DNA from: a bacterium
GTDB lineage: Bacteria; Armatimonadota; Zipacnadia; Zipacnadales; Zipacnadaceae
Length of the DNA stretch: 7,190 bases
Direction: 5' to 3'
Assembly: GCA_030607655.1 (NCBI GenBank)
Contig: JAUWJN010000124.1
Location: forward strand, 1-7,190
The position numbers and the translations under genes were made by a program. Under the pieces are notes generated by a model. It was not told the DNA's origin, ran no database searches, and saw only the letters and a program-made list of their open reading frames with translations. Below are positions 1-5,858 of this stretch, one piece after another; the stretch's first letter is position 1, and each line of letters starts with the position of its first letter.

Positions 1-2
1 AC

Positions 3-602
3 GCTACCTTACGTAAGACCCGACAGGCCTACCCCTTGGTCATAGCTTGGGAACCTGACTTCGCCGGCGGCCCCCCTCGGACGAAATACCGCGGTGTAAT
101 CCTGGCCCGGGCCGATAGCGGCATTACTCGCATCGCTGACCTCCGAGGCAAGATAATAGCCACCGGCTCAGAAACTGCCGTAGCCGGCTACCTGGCCCCC
201 AAGGCCCTCTGTCGGCAGGAAGGTTTGGACATAGATAAAGAGGCGACGGTGGTCGTCTGTCCTACCCAGGAGCAGGTCATCCTCCGATTGCGTCAGGGAA
301 GGGCAGCAGCCGGGTTTGTCCGTGAAGGCATCTGGCAAGAAGCGCTGGGTGAGAGCTCAGGCGCAGATATCACGCCGGTGGCCTACACTATGATGTTCCC
401 GGGCTGGTGCCTTTGCGCTCTGGGTGATACCGATGAAGAGGTTACTGAGGCTGTCAAGCAAGCCTTGCTGAAGCTAGACTGGAGCAACCCCCAGTGCCGG
501 CCGGCACTTATTCAGACTGGGTTGCGGGGCTTTGTGGAAATCGCCGATGAGGAATACGATGTTGTCCGTGGCCTTCTTACCAGCCTAAGAATACCTTACT
601 AA
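3..602 (+). CDS. PhnD-like ABC transporter substrate-binding protein, C-terminal part (5' end outside window)
   Basis: The reading frame is open from the first complete codon at position 3 to TAA at 600-602, giving 199 visible residues. The TTG at 36 is internal, since conserved-looking sequence (TLRKTRQAYPLVIAWE) runs through it. The fragment reads like the PhnD / phosphate-phosphonate-phosphite binding-protein family: YRGVILARADSGI, then the ADLRGK motif, then a long ligand-binding lobe, and a C-terminal helix with DEEYDVVRGLL, resembling the family's closing 'D-x-x-Y-D-x-V-R' segment. Family members sit outside the cytoplasmic membrane, often as lipoproteins, and deliver oxyanions to a permease. 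Some relatives instead act as periplasmic sensors for two-component systems. The signal peptide or lipobox would lie upstream of the window, so export cannot be verified. No permease or ATPase gene follows; the next gene is a hydrogenase subunit. The ligand cannot be deduced. Family call is fairly sure, substrate unknown. Confidence 0.82.
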   Translation, partial: ATLRKTRQAYPLVIAWEPDFAGGPPRTKYRGVILARADSGITRIADLRGKIIATGSETAVAGYLAPKALCRQEGLDIDKEATVVVCPTQEQVILRLRQGRAAAGFVREGIWQEALGESSGADITPVAYTMMFPGWCLCALGDTDEEVTEAVKQALLKLDWSNPQCRPALIQTGLRGFVEIADEEYDVVRGLLTSLRIPY

Positions 603-618
603 ACATTATTTGCCGTTC

Positions 619-647
619 AAGCGTCGGTTAACAGATAACCAACGCTT
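619..647 (+). repeat. 12-bp hairpin between the PhnD-like gene and hycE
   Basis: AAGCGTCGGTTA (619-630) pairs with TAACCAACGCTT (636-647) around a five-base loop ACAGA; the only defect is a C/A mismatch at 625/641. It lies 16 bases after the upstream stop codon and 19 bases before the hycE ATG. No T-run follows (CTTACGG), so it is not a classical intrinsic terminator. It could be an mRNA processing or stabilising element, a partial attenuator separating the two genes, or a protein-binding dyad. The pairing is read directly from the sequence; the role is open. Confidence 0.6.
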
Positions 648-652
648 CTTAC

Positions 653-663
653 GGAGAGAAGGA
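653..663 (+). promoter_or_regulatory. Ribosome binding site setting the hycE start
   Basis: A purine-rich GGAGAGAAGGA lies just upstream of ATG 667, with GGAG ten bases from the start codon. It favours ATG 667 over the in-frame TTG at 610, whose extra 19 codons would translate the hairpin at 619-647 and which has no comparable site. Confidence 0.65.
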
Positions 664-666
664 ATC

Positions 667-2343
667 ATGAGCGCGCAACAATTGGGTGAGACCGTAAAGC
701 AAAGATTCGGCGATAAGGTGCTGGACCTCAGCGCGCCCGATCTGGGGCAGTTATACTTGACGATAACTCCCGATAGCGTGGTACCGGTAGCCGAGTATCT
801 GTATAAAGACCTGGGCTGTAGATTTGTTGTCAATAGCGGCACCGACCGCCGCCGCGAGCGTGGTAAGTTCCTGATAACCCACTTTTTCACTCAAGATGAA
901 GAGAAGATTTATATTGCCGTGCATACCGAAGTAGATGAGGACCATCCGCAAATAGATTCTATCACTCCCACGGTTCCGGCAGCTAACTGGAGCGAGCGGG
1001 AGACACGGGATATGATAGGAGTGGTACCGGTGGGGCACCCCGATCCTCGGCGGTTAGTAGTGGCTGACGACTGGCCCGAGGACCTCTTCCCCCTGCGCTG
1101 GGATGTAGAACACGGCACCAAGCCTCCGCCCGTTGAAGGCGTCGCGATGCCCCGCCTGGACCCGCCGGAGGGAGCCAGTGTCGTACCTATCGGCCCGTAC
1201 TTCCCGGTGCTGGAAGAGCCGACATACTTCCGCGTATGTGGGGAGGGCGAGGAAGGGGGCGGCGTTGATCACAGAGGTTTTTATAACCATCGGGGTGTGG
1301 AAAAGCTGGGCTGTAGTGTACTGACCTATAATCAGGTACCCTTCATTGCCGAGCGCATCTGCGGCATTTGTGGCTTCGTCCACAGTAGCTCCTATTGCCA
1401 GGCTGTCGAACTCGCCGCCGGGCTGGAAGTACCCGAACGGGTGGAATATATCCGCACCATTATGCTGGAACTTGAGCGCATAGAAAGCCACTCGCTATGG
1501 CTCGGCATTGCCGGCCACATTATTGGTTTTGATACTATCCTGATGCAGACCTGGCGGATGCGCGAGCCGCTGATGTGGCTGTGCGAAAGAATCTCGGGTA
1601 ACCGCAAGACCTACGGGATGAATCTGATCGGTGGAGTGCGCCGTGATATTGAGCCGGAGATGTACGATGATATTCTGGAGGTTATTGGCAATATTGAGCG
1701 GGAATGGCAGGCTTTGTACGATGCTATCCCTGGCGATGGTACCCTGATGGCCCGCTTGCAGGGCACCGGTGTTCTGCCCACTGAGGTAGCCCGTGAATTG
1801 GGGGCCGCGGGGCCGACCGCACGGGGTTCGGGTCTAGCTATTGACGTCCGTATAGACCATCCCTATGCCGCTTACGACCGACTGGACGTCAAGAAATGCG
1901 TTTATGACGGTTGTGACAATCTGGCCCGTGTGTTGGTACGCTTGGACGAAACCCTGGATGCAATCAACATAATCCGCCAAGCGCTGCGGGATATGCCCGA
2001 GGGGCCGATAATGGCCGAATTTGACGAGGAAATCCCGGCCGGGCGCGAGGCGATGAACGCCGTAGAGGCCCCACGCGGCGAGGTCTTTCACTGGGTGCTT
2101 ACCGGCACGGAAAACCGGCCGGAGCGGTGGCGGGTACGAGCGCCTACCTATGCCAATCTCCAAAACGTACCCCCGATGCTCAAAGGCAATGCTCTGGCCG
2201 ATGTGCCCATCTGTATTGGCAGCTTCGATCCGTGCTTCTCGTGCACCGAACGAATGGAAGTAGTAGATGTCAACTCGGGGCGGGTACGTGTATACACTCA
2301 GGAGGAGATGTTAGCCGAGACACAGGGCCACTCGGAGAGCTGA
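667..2343 (+). CDS. hycE: Group 4 [NiFe] hydrogenase large subunit, HycE-type (NuoC-NuoD fusion)
   Basis: The product has 558 residues, close to E. coli HycE (569). Residues 1 to about 155 form a NuoC/30-kDa-like domain with the motif ERETRDMIGVVPVGHPD (110-126) and a following LRWD. From about residue 175 it is the NuoD-like catalytic domain. The proximal nickel motif is ICGICGFVH (Cys232, Cys235) and the distal one DPCFSCTER (Cys523, Cys526), so all four Ni-Fe ligands lost in true complex I NuoD are present. NHRGVEKL, KTYGMNLIGG and RAPTYANL match HycE closely. A 29-residue tail follows Arg529, the position where HycI-type proteases cut E. coli HycE, so proteolytic maturation is expected. 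The subunit reduces protons to hydrogen or oxidises hydrogen on the cytoplasmic face of a membrane complex. It is followed by hycF and hycG at short spacing, as in hyc operons. Start chosen at ATG 667 on the ribosome binding site. Confidence 0.95.
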   Translation: MSAQQLGETVKQRFGDKVLDLSAPDLGQLYLTITPDSVVPVAEYLYKDLGCRFVVNSGTDRRRERGKFLITHFFTQDEEKIYIAVHTEVDEDHPQIDSITPTVPAANWSERETRDMIGVVPVGHPDPRRLVVADDWPEDLFPLRWDVEHGTKPPPVEGVAMPRLDPPEGASVVPIGPYFPVLEEPTYFRVCGEGEEGGGVDHRGFYNHRGVEKLGCSVLTYNQVPFIAERICGICGFVHSSSYCQAVELAAGLEVPERVEYIRTIMLELERIESHSLWLGIAGHIIGFDTILMQTWRMREPLMWLCERISGNRKTYGMNLIGGVRRDIEPEMYDDILEVIGNIEREWQALYDAIPGDGTLMARLQGTGVLPTEVARELGAAGPTARGSGLAIDVRIDHPYAAYDRLDVKKCVYDGCDNLARVLVRLDETLDAINIIRQALRDMPEGPIMAEFDEEIPAGREAMNAVEAPRGEVFHWVLTGTENRPERWRVRAPTYANLQNVPPMLKGNALADVPICIGSFDPCFSCTERMEVVDVNSGRVRVYTQEEMLAETQGHSES

Positions 2344-2377
2344 AAAAGCAAGGCGCTAACTGACAGGTAGCATCATT

Positions 2378-2382
2378 GGAGG
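2378..2382 (+). promoter_or_regulatory. Ribosome binding site for the GTG-started hycF
   Basis: GGAGG lies ten bases before the GTG at 2393. It supports this non-ATG start, from which the product aligns with the N terminus of HycF/NuoI-like proteins without extension. Confidence 0.6.
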
Positions 2383-2392
2383 TTTAGATAAA

Positions 2393-2887
2393 GTGATCGG
2401 CAGCAAGCTCAAGGAAGCGATTCTGTGTTTGAGGACGGGACTGGTTACTCTCAAGTATCCCTTCGCGCCTCATCCGCCTGAGGAGGACTTCCGGGGGTAT
2501 CCGGAGGTTGATGTTGACAAGTGTATCGGCTGCGGGGGATGTGCGGCGGTCTGTCCGTCTCGCGCCATAATGATTCAGGACATTGACCAGAATACCCGCC
2601 GCATTGTACGGCTGTTGGAGAGATGTATCTACTGCGGCCGATGTGCCGAAGTCTGCCCCGAGGATGCCATAACTATGACCAAGCAATTTGAACTGTCCTC
2701 GGATAAGGCGCGTGAGGATATGGAGGTAGAATCCCAGATATTTATGGCCACCTGCCAGCGGTGTGGGCGTTGCTACACGCCGCCTAGCCCGGTAGATAAG
2801 ATTATGGAACCGGGCTTCCGCGACGACGAAATCAAGCGCGGCGGGCAGGATTCTCCTTACGAACCAGTAAAGTCAGCCGAAGAATAG
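2393..2887 (+). CDS. hycF: HycF/NuoI-like hydrogenase iron-sulfur subunit, 2x[4Fe-4S]
   Basis: This 164-residue protein has an N-terminal amphipathic stretch, then YPFAPHPPEEDFRG (22-35), which resembles the HycF segment preceding its clusters. Two ferredoxin motifs follow: CIGCGGCAAVCP (Cys44, 47, 50, 54) and CIYCGRCAEVCP (Cys78, 81, 84, 88), each expected to bind a [4Fe-4S] cluster. After FEL (99-101) a third cysteine group CQRCGRC (Cys121, 124, 127) sits where E. coli HycF has a CxxC pair. The protein is somewhat shorter than E. coli HycF and lacks its second C-terminal cysteine cluster. It should wire electrons between an electron-input protein and HycG inside the peripheral arm. GTG start at 2393, 49 bases after hycE; stop 24 bases before hycG. 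NuoI of complex I is the alternative, but the neighbours make the hydrogenase role much likelier. Confidence 0.92.
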   Translation: MIGSKLKEAILCLRTGLVTLKYPFAPHPPEEDFRGYPEVDVDKCIGCGGCAAVCPSRAIMIQDIDQNTRRIVRLLERCIYCGRCAEVCPEDAITMTKQFELSSDKAREDMEVESQIFMATCQRCGRCYTPPSPVDKIMEPGFRDDEIKRGGQDSPYEPVKSAEE

Positions 2888-2902
2888 CTGCCTGTCTGTG
2901 CC

Positions 2903-2908
2903 AGGAGG
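2903..2908 (+). promoter_or_regulatory. Ribosome binding site for hycG
   Basis: AGGAGG is three bases from ATG 2912 and six bases from the immediately following in-frame ATG 2915. The spacing favours the second ATG as the main initiation codon, a difference of one methionine. Confidence 0.6.
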
Positions 2909-2911
2909 AAA

Positions 2912-3409
2912 ATGATGTTCAAAAAGCTGTGCCAGAAAGCGTTTTCCAAATCATTGTGGGTGTATCACGTGAATGTGGGCGCCTGCAATGGTTGTGATAT
3001 AGAGGTTATTGACGTATTGACTCCTTACTATGACGCAGAACGATTCGGCATCAAGTTAGTCGCCTCACCGCGCCATGCTGATGTGTTGCTGGTGTGCGGG
3101 CCGGTCACCCGCCAGGTGGTTCCTGCCGTCAAACGCCTCTACGACGCGGTGCCCGACCCCAAACTGGTTATTGCTATCGGCTCCTGTGCGGTAGGCGGCG
3201 GCATCTGGTTTGACAGTTACAACATTGTCGGCGGAGTTGATGCGATTCTGCCGGTAGATTACCATATCCCGGGCTGCCCACCCCGACCTGAGGCTATTCT
3301 GCATGGCATTGCGGTGGCGCTGGGACTAGCCGAAAAGCAAGTGGCGCCGGTTCACCTGAAGCAGCTCCCTGACCGACCGGAGTCAGTATCCATCAAGACC
3401 CCGGTCTGA
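2912..3409 (+). CDS. hycG: Group 4 [NiFe] hydrogenase small subunit, HycG/NuoB-like
   Basis: The 165-residue product carries the four-cysteine set of the proximal [4Fe-4S] cluster: CNGCD (Cys25, Cys28), GSCAVGGG (Cys92) and IPGCPPRPEAI (Cys122). The segments DAERFGIKLVASPRHADVLL (41-60) and LPVDYHIPGCPP (113-124) are very close to E. coli HycG. The protein hands electrons to the Ni-Fe site of HycE and, as in NuoB, packs against the membrane arm. It ends about 40 residues after the last cysteine, so it lacks the long C-terminal extension of E. coli HycG (255 residues) and resembles compact small subunits of other group 4 enzymes. No twin-arginine signal is seen, consistent with a cytoplasmic orientation. 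Two adjacent ATG codons (2912, 2915) compete; ribosome-site spacing favours the second. It is the last gene of the E-F-G run; the next gene starts 149 bases later and is unrelated. Confidence 0.93.
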   Translation: MMFKKLCQKAFSKSLWVYHVNVGACNGCDIEVIDVLTPYYDAERFGIKLVASPRHADVLLVCGPVTRQVVPAVKRLYDAVPDPKLVIAIGSCAVGGGIWFDSYNIVGGVDAILPVDYHIPGCPPRPEAILHGIAVALGLAEKQVAPVHLKQLPDRPESVSIKTPV

Positions 3410-3558
3410 CCCTCGCAAGTATTCGGCCCTCATTATCCGCATCATGAAGGTGATACCCAGGCAGGAACTGATAGCCGATCGGAAGAATCTTACACCCGGT
3501 AATTACCTATATGGTAAATCTGGGCGCAACCCACAGTTGAATCCTAAGGAGCAAAATA
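3410..3558 (+). other. Intergenic gap between hycG and the aminotransferase gene
   Basis: 149 bases without a supportable gene. I see no hairpin followed by a T-run and no convincing -35/-10 pair. It contains a perfect CCGATCGG palindrome (3475-3482) and the dyad at 3503-3517. The ribosome binding site TAAGGAG of the next gene is at 3545-3551. Confidence 0.5.
3503..3517 (+). promoter_or_regulatory. Small dyad TTACC-n5-GGTAA upstream of the aminotransferase gene
   Basis: Perfect 5-bp arms TTACC and GGTAA flank an AT-only centre TATAT, 41 bases before ATG 3559. The size and symmetry would suit an operator for a dimeric repressor. A 5-bp dyad can easily occur by chance, so regulation is only a suggestion. 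Confidence 0.2.
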
Positions 3559-4842
3559 ATGAATAACACACTGGCAATTCTGGGCGGCTCTGCGGCGGTG
3601 ACCGCGGACGCAACTGAGCAGTATGAGCGGCCCGTCGAAGAAGAAAAGAAGGCAGTCTGTGAGCTAATTGACCAAGGCTTCCTTTCCGGTTCGGGTACCG
3701 GACTCCCCAAGAAGTTCGAGGAAGAATTCAAGGAGTTGGTCGGATGCAAGTATGTGCTGGCTACCAGCCACGGTCACACGGCCTTGGCCAGCGCGTACTT
3801 CGCTGCTGGCTTGGGGGCCGGGGACGAATTCATTCACCCCACCATCGGCTACCTGGGCAGCTACGCCGGCGCCCTGCACATGGGCGCCACGCCGGTTTTC
3901 TGTGAGCTAGACCCCAAGACACTGCTGGCCGATCCAGCGGATATTGAGAAGCGCATCACACCTAAGACACGCGTGATTAATCCGGTTCATATGTGCGGCC
4001 GCGTATGTGATATGGATGCGCTGCTGGCTATCTGTGAGAAGCATAACCTCGTCCTGGTGGAAGATGCCGCTCATGCCCACGGCAGCGAGTGGGGAGGTAT
4101 CAAGATCGGCAACCTCGGGCACATCGCCGGCTTCAGTTGTCAGGGCACTAGCCCCCGGGGTAAACCTACCGCCGCTGGTGAAGGCGGCATCGTGGCGACC
4201 AACGATCGGGAGCTTTACGAGCGGGCGCTTATCTACTGCCACCTGCACCGCAGCGGTGCTCTGGACGAACTGACCAACCCGGTGTACAAACAGCTCGAGC
4301 CCCAGCTACTGGGCTGGAAATGGCGGGCTCATCCCCTGGCCGTGGCCATTGCCCGCATCTCGCTGAAGACGCTCCCCGAGCGGATAGAAAAATTCATCGC
4401 CACTCGCGAGGAACTGGTTGAGAAGATAAAGGGGATTCCTGGCCTCGAGCTGGCTCACAACTATCCCAAGTCCAAACACGCCGAGCTTTACGGTGGGCTC
4501 AAATTCCTGTATGACCCGGACGCGCTCGGCGGCTTGACCGCGGAGTGCTTCTGCGAGGCTCTCAATGCCGAGGGCGTGCCGATGGGCGCCAACTGTATTT
4601 CGCACATTGAGCATCTGCGCTCCATTTATACTCAGGACCTGCCGGGCCTGTGGGGCGAGGGCCATCCCGGTCCGGCCAATATCCCCCTGCCCCGGTATCA
4701 GGATGGTGATTTCCCGGTATCTGAGGGCTTGCGGGGACGGGTCCTTGCTCTGGCGAGCTGGATCGAGCCCGCGCCGGGCCTCATTGACCAGGTTGCCACC
4801 GCCATCCGCAAGGTCGTGGACAACTATCAGGCTCTGCTCTAG
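3559..4842 (+). CDS. DegT/DnrJ/EryC1/StrS-family PLP-dependent aminotransferase
   Basis: The 427-residue product has the usual family length and layout. It begins with LAILGGSAAV (5-14), typical of the StsC/AHBA-synthase-like branch, followed by FLSGSGTGLPKKFEEEF and the phosphate-binding region with ATSHGHTALASAY (68-80). GAGDEFIHP (86-94), the GATPVF segment and NPVHMCGRVCDMDAL (141-155) follow in family order. VEDAAHAHG (167-175) contains Asp169, the residue contacting the PLP pyridine nitrogen; GKPTAAGEGG (201-210) contains Lys202, the likely Schiff-base lysine. The stretch FSCQGTSPRGK places that lysine about four residues later than in the usual FSFQxxK. Members transaminate keto-sugars or cyclitols, or act as dehydratases; the substrate cannot be named and no sugar-nucleotide genes are nearby. 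TAAGGAG lies seven bases before the ATG. A perfect 10-bp palindrome TAGCTAGCTA (4840-4849) covers the stop codon. The gene converges on the minus-strand group. Confidence 0.9.
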   Translation: MNNTLAILGGSAAVTADATEQYERPVEEEKKAVCELIDQGFLSGSGTGLPKKFEEEFKELVGCKYVLATSHGHTALASAYFAAGLGAGDEFIHPTIGYLGSYAGALHMGATPVFCELDPKTLLADPADIEKRITPKTRVINPVHMCGRVCDMDALLAICEKHNLVLVEDAAHAHGSEWGGIKIGNLGHIAGFSCQGTSPRGKPTAAGEGGIVATNDRELYERALIYCHLHRSGALDELTNPVYKQLEPQLLGWKWRAHPLAVAIARISLKTLPERIEKFIATREELVEKIKGIPGLELAHNYPKSKHAELYGGLKFLYDPDALGGLTAECFCEALNAEGVPMGANCISHIEHLRSIYTQDLPGLWGEGHPGPANIPLPRYQDGDFPVSEGLRGRVLALASWIEPAPGLIDQVATAIRKVVDNYQALL

Positions 4843-4855
4843 CTAGCTATTGTCG

Positions 4856-5080
4856 CTACTCGGGGCGCGTGGTCAGCGATCCAGAGACGATAATCGTATC
4901 GTTGATACCCGCCGCCGGCACAAGAGCCGCAAGCGCATCGGCCTGCGCATTGGACCCCATATTAGGCACGTGCCCTTGGAGAATAAGTCCTTCCAGGGAG
5001 TAGAGGAGCACATTGTAGACCGGCGTCCGGAGAGCAAGGCGGACCGAACATAACGTTTGCTCCTGGGGCCGGTACGGCAA
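4856..5080 (-). CDS. Small protein resembling a single BON domain
   Basis: The 74-residue frame follows the ferritin-like gene after 32 bases on the same strand and fills the space up to the convergent aminotransferase gene. From about residue 9 the pattern is BON-like: a helix (TLCSVRLALRTP), a strand pair around EGLILQGHVPN where BON proteins read 'dG-x-V-x-L-x-G-x-V', a second helix (AQADALAALVPAAG) and a last strand NDTIIVSG. BON domains are small folds linked to phospholipid or cell-envelope binding; without a signal peptide or partner domain no function follows. The start is doubtful: TTG 5080 has no clear ribosome site, while a good AGGAG/ATG pair at 5064/5051 lies in another frame and gives only 29 codons. 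The domain match is from pattern reading, not a search. Moderate confidence that it is real. Confidence 0.45.
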   Translation of the reverse strand: MPYRPQEQTLCSVRLALRTPVYNVLLYSLEGLILQGHVPNMGSNAQADALAALVPAAGINDTIIVSGSLTTRPE

Positions 5081-5112
5081 ATGTAACTGACGGAGGCCGA
5101 TCCGCTTGGTTG

Positions 5113-5601
5113 TTACTGCTGCAGATACTGTTTCAGTTCGTTGAGCTCGTAGACGTGGGCACGCTCCTCATCGAGTATAGTCGCCAGGACGCCGGCCTGC
5201 TCGCCCAGTATATCCTGCAGCTCCCGATAAAACAAAATCGTGTTCTTTTCCATCTGCAGGGCAATGTTAATGGCGTCAACTTCGCTATCTGCCTCTTCCG
5301 CCAGGCGCCGAGCCGCTTCCTCGTCAGGCAGCATATTGCTCTCCACAAGGGCGAGCAGGTAACGCTCATCGGACACGTCACCGGCCTGCACTGACTGGAG
5401 TGCCTGCTGCGAGTGTTCTTGCGCTAATAGTTGGCGAAACAGCCGTTCGTGCTCGCGTTCAAATTCCGCCAGGCGTTCACATTCCTCTCTGACGCGCTGG
5501 CTTTTAGCCTGGGTGGCCAGCGCGTCGTAAAAAGCTGCCCCCTGGCGTTCTGTCTCCACGGCAATTTCCAGTATCTGTCCTTCGGCAAAGGGTACGAGCA
5601 T
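5113..5601 (-). CDS. Ferritin-like diiron protein (rubrerythrin-type four-helix bundle)
   Basis: The 162-residue, almost entirely helical product has two internally similar halves, each supplying a Glu and an ExxH motif. Helix 1 has ETERQGAAFYDALA with Glu18 as the likely ligand; helix 2 has EREH (Glu48, His51); helix 3 has MEKNTILFYREL with Glu118; helix 4 has EERAH (Glu146, His149). This is the diiron site layout of the ferritin-like/rubrerythrin superfamily. There is no CxxC pair, hence no rubredoxin domain, and the only cysteine is Cys41. Such proteins are usually cytoplasmic and take part in peroxide or oxygen detoxification or iron handling in anaerobes; a specific activity cannot be assigned. 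The start is secure: AAGGAGG (complement of 5610-5616) lies eight bases before ATG 5601. A BON-like ORF follows downstream. The long upstream leader is described separately. Confidence 0.88.
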   Translation of the reverse strand: MLVPFAEGQILEIAVETERQGAAFYDALATQAKSQRVREECERLAEFEREHERLFRQLLAQEHSQQALQSVQAGDVSDERYLLALVESNMLPDEEAARRLAEEADSEVDAINIALQMEKNTILFYRELQDILGEQAGVLATILDEERAHVYELNELKQYLQQ

Positions 5602-5858
5602 GGTTACAACCTCCTTATGAGTCTCCTACACTAATTCCTGCTTGCCGGTGCGGAGACCTTCCCCCCGCGGCGGCACCGCCGACGGACTTCGCCGGCCCGC
5701 AAGTACTGCGAACATTGATGGTACACCAGCAAAGATGGTGACTCTGTGGGCTTCACCTGAGAGCTTACCAGGTCTCACCGCAGAGTGCGATAATTACCGG
5801 AGGCATAGAGTTTTCGGTCGGCACGCTCTGCCACGGCTGCTGATGTTAGCTGGTTTCT
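5602..5858 (-). promoter_or_regulatory. 257-base leader region with several inverted repeats upstream of the ferritin-like gene
   Basis: No gene is supported here. Three hairpin-forming segments follow each other. The first is a two-tier stem at 5742-5785: CTCTGTGG with CCGCAGAG including one G/U-type pair, then ACCTG with CAGGT around a nine-base loop. The second, 5724-5740, is CACCA-GCAAAGA-TGGTG. The third, 5668-5681, is CGGCG-GCAC-CGCCG inside a very GC-rich block (5661-5700). None is followed by a T-run, so terminators for the upstream glycosidase gene are not evident. No clear promoter was recognised. The region could carry an untranslated leader with regulatory structure for the ferritin-like gene; this is inference from pairing alone. 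Confidence 0.35.

Noticed and set aside
619..647. Hairpin considered as an intrinsic terminator of the PhnD-like gene.
   Set aside because: It is not followed by a T-run and is immediately followed by the hycE ribosome site.
610..666. An in-frame TTG at 610 would extend HycE by 19 residues.
   Set aside because: The extension translates the hairpin at 619-647, has no ribosome site and does not resemble a HycE N terminus; ATG 667 has a purine-rich site.
1054..1491. Minus-strand ORF of 145 codons opposite hycE.
   Set aside because: It is an antisense shadow of a strongly conserved gene and shows no family motif.
3490..3518. TTACAC and GGTAAA with 17-base spacing considered as a sigma-70 promoter for the aminotransferase gene.
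   Set aside because: Both hexamers match the consensus poorly (two of six and three of six).
4885..4910. Short inverted repeats ACGAT-A-ATCGT and GTATC-GTT-GATAC near the convergent gene ends, considered as a bidirectional terminator.
   Set aside because: They lie inside the BON-like reading frame, are only five base pairs each, and have no T-run on either strand.
5742..5785. On the minus strand the ends of the hairpin (CTCAGGTGAAG...CACAGAG) recall the 3' end of glycine riboswitch aptamers.
   Set aside because: The conserved core between the ends (the GCCGAAGG-type segment and its stems) is missing and only about 44 bases are available; the likeness is probably due to simple complementary arms.
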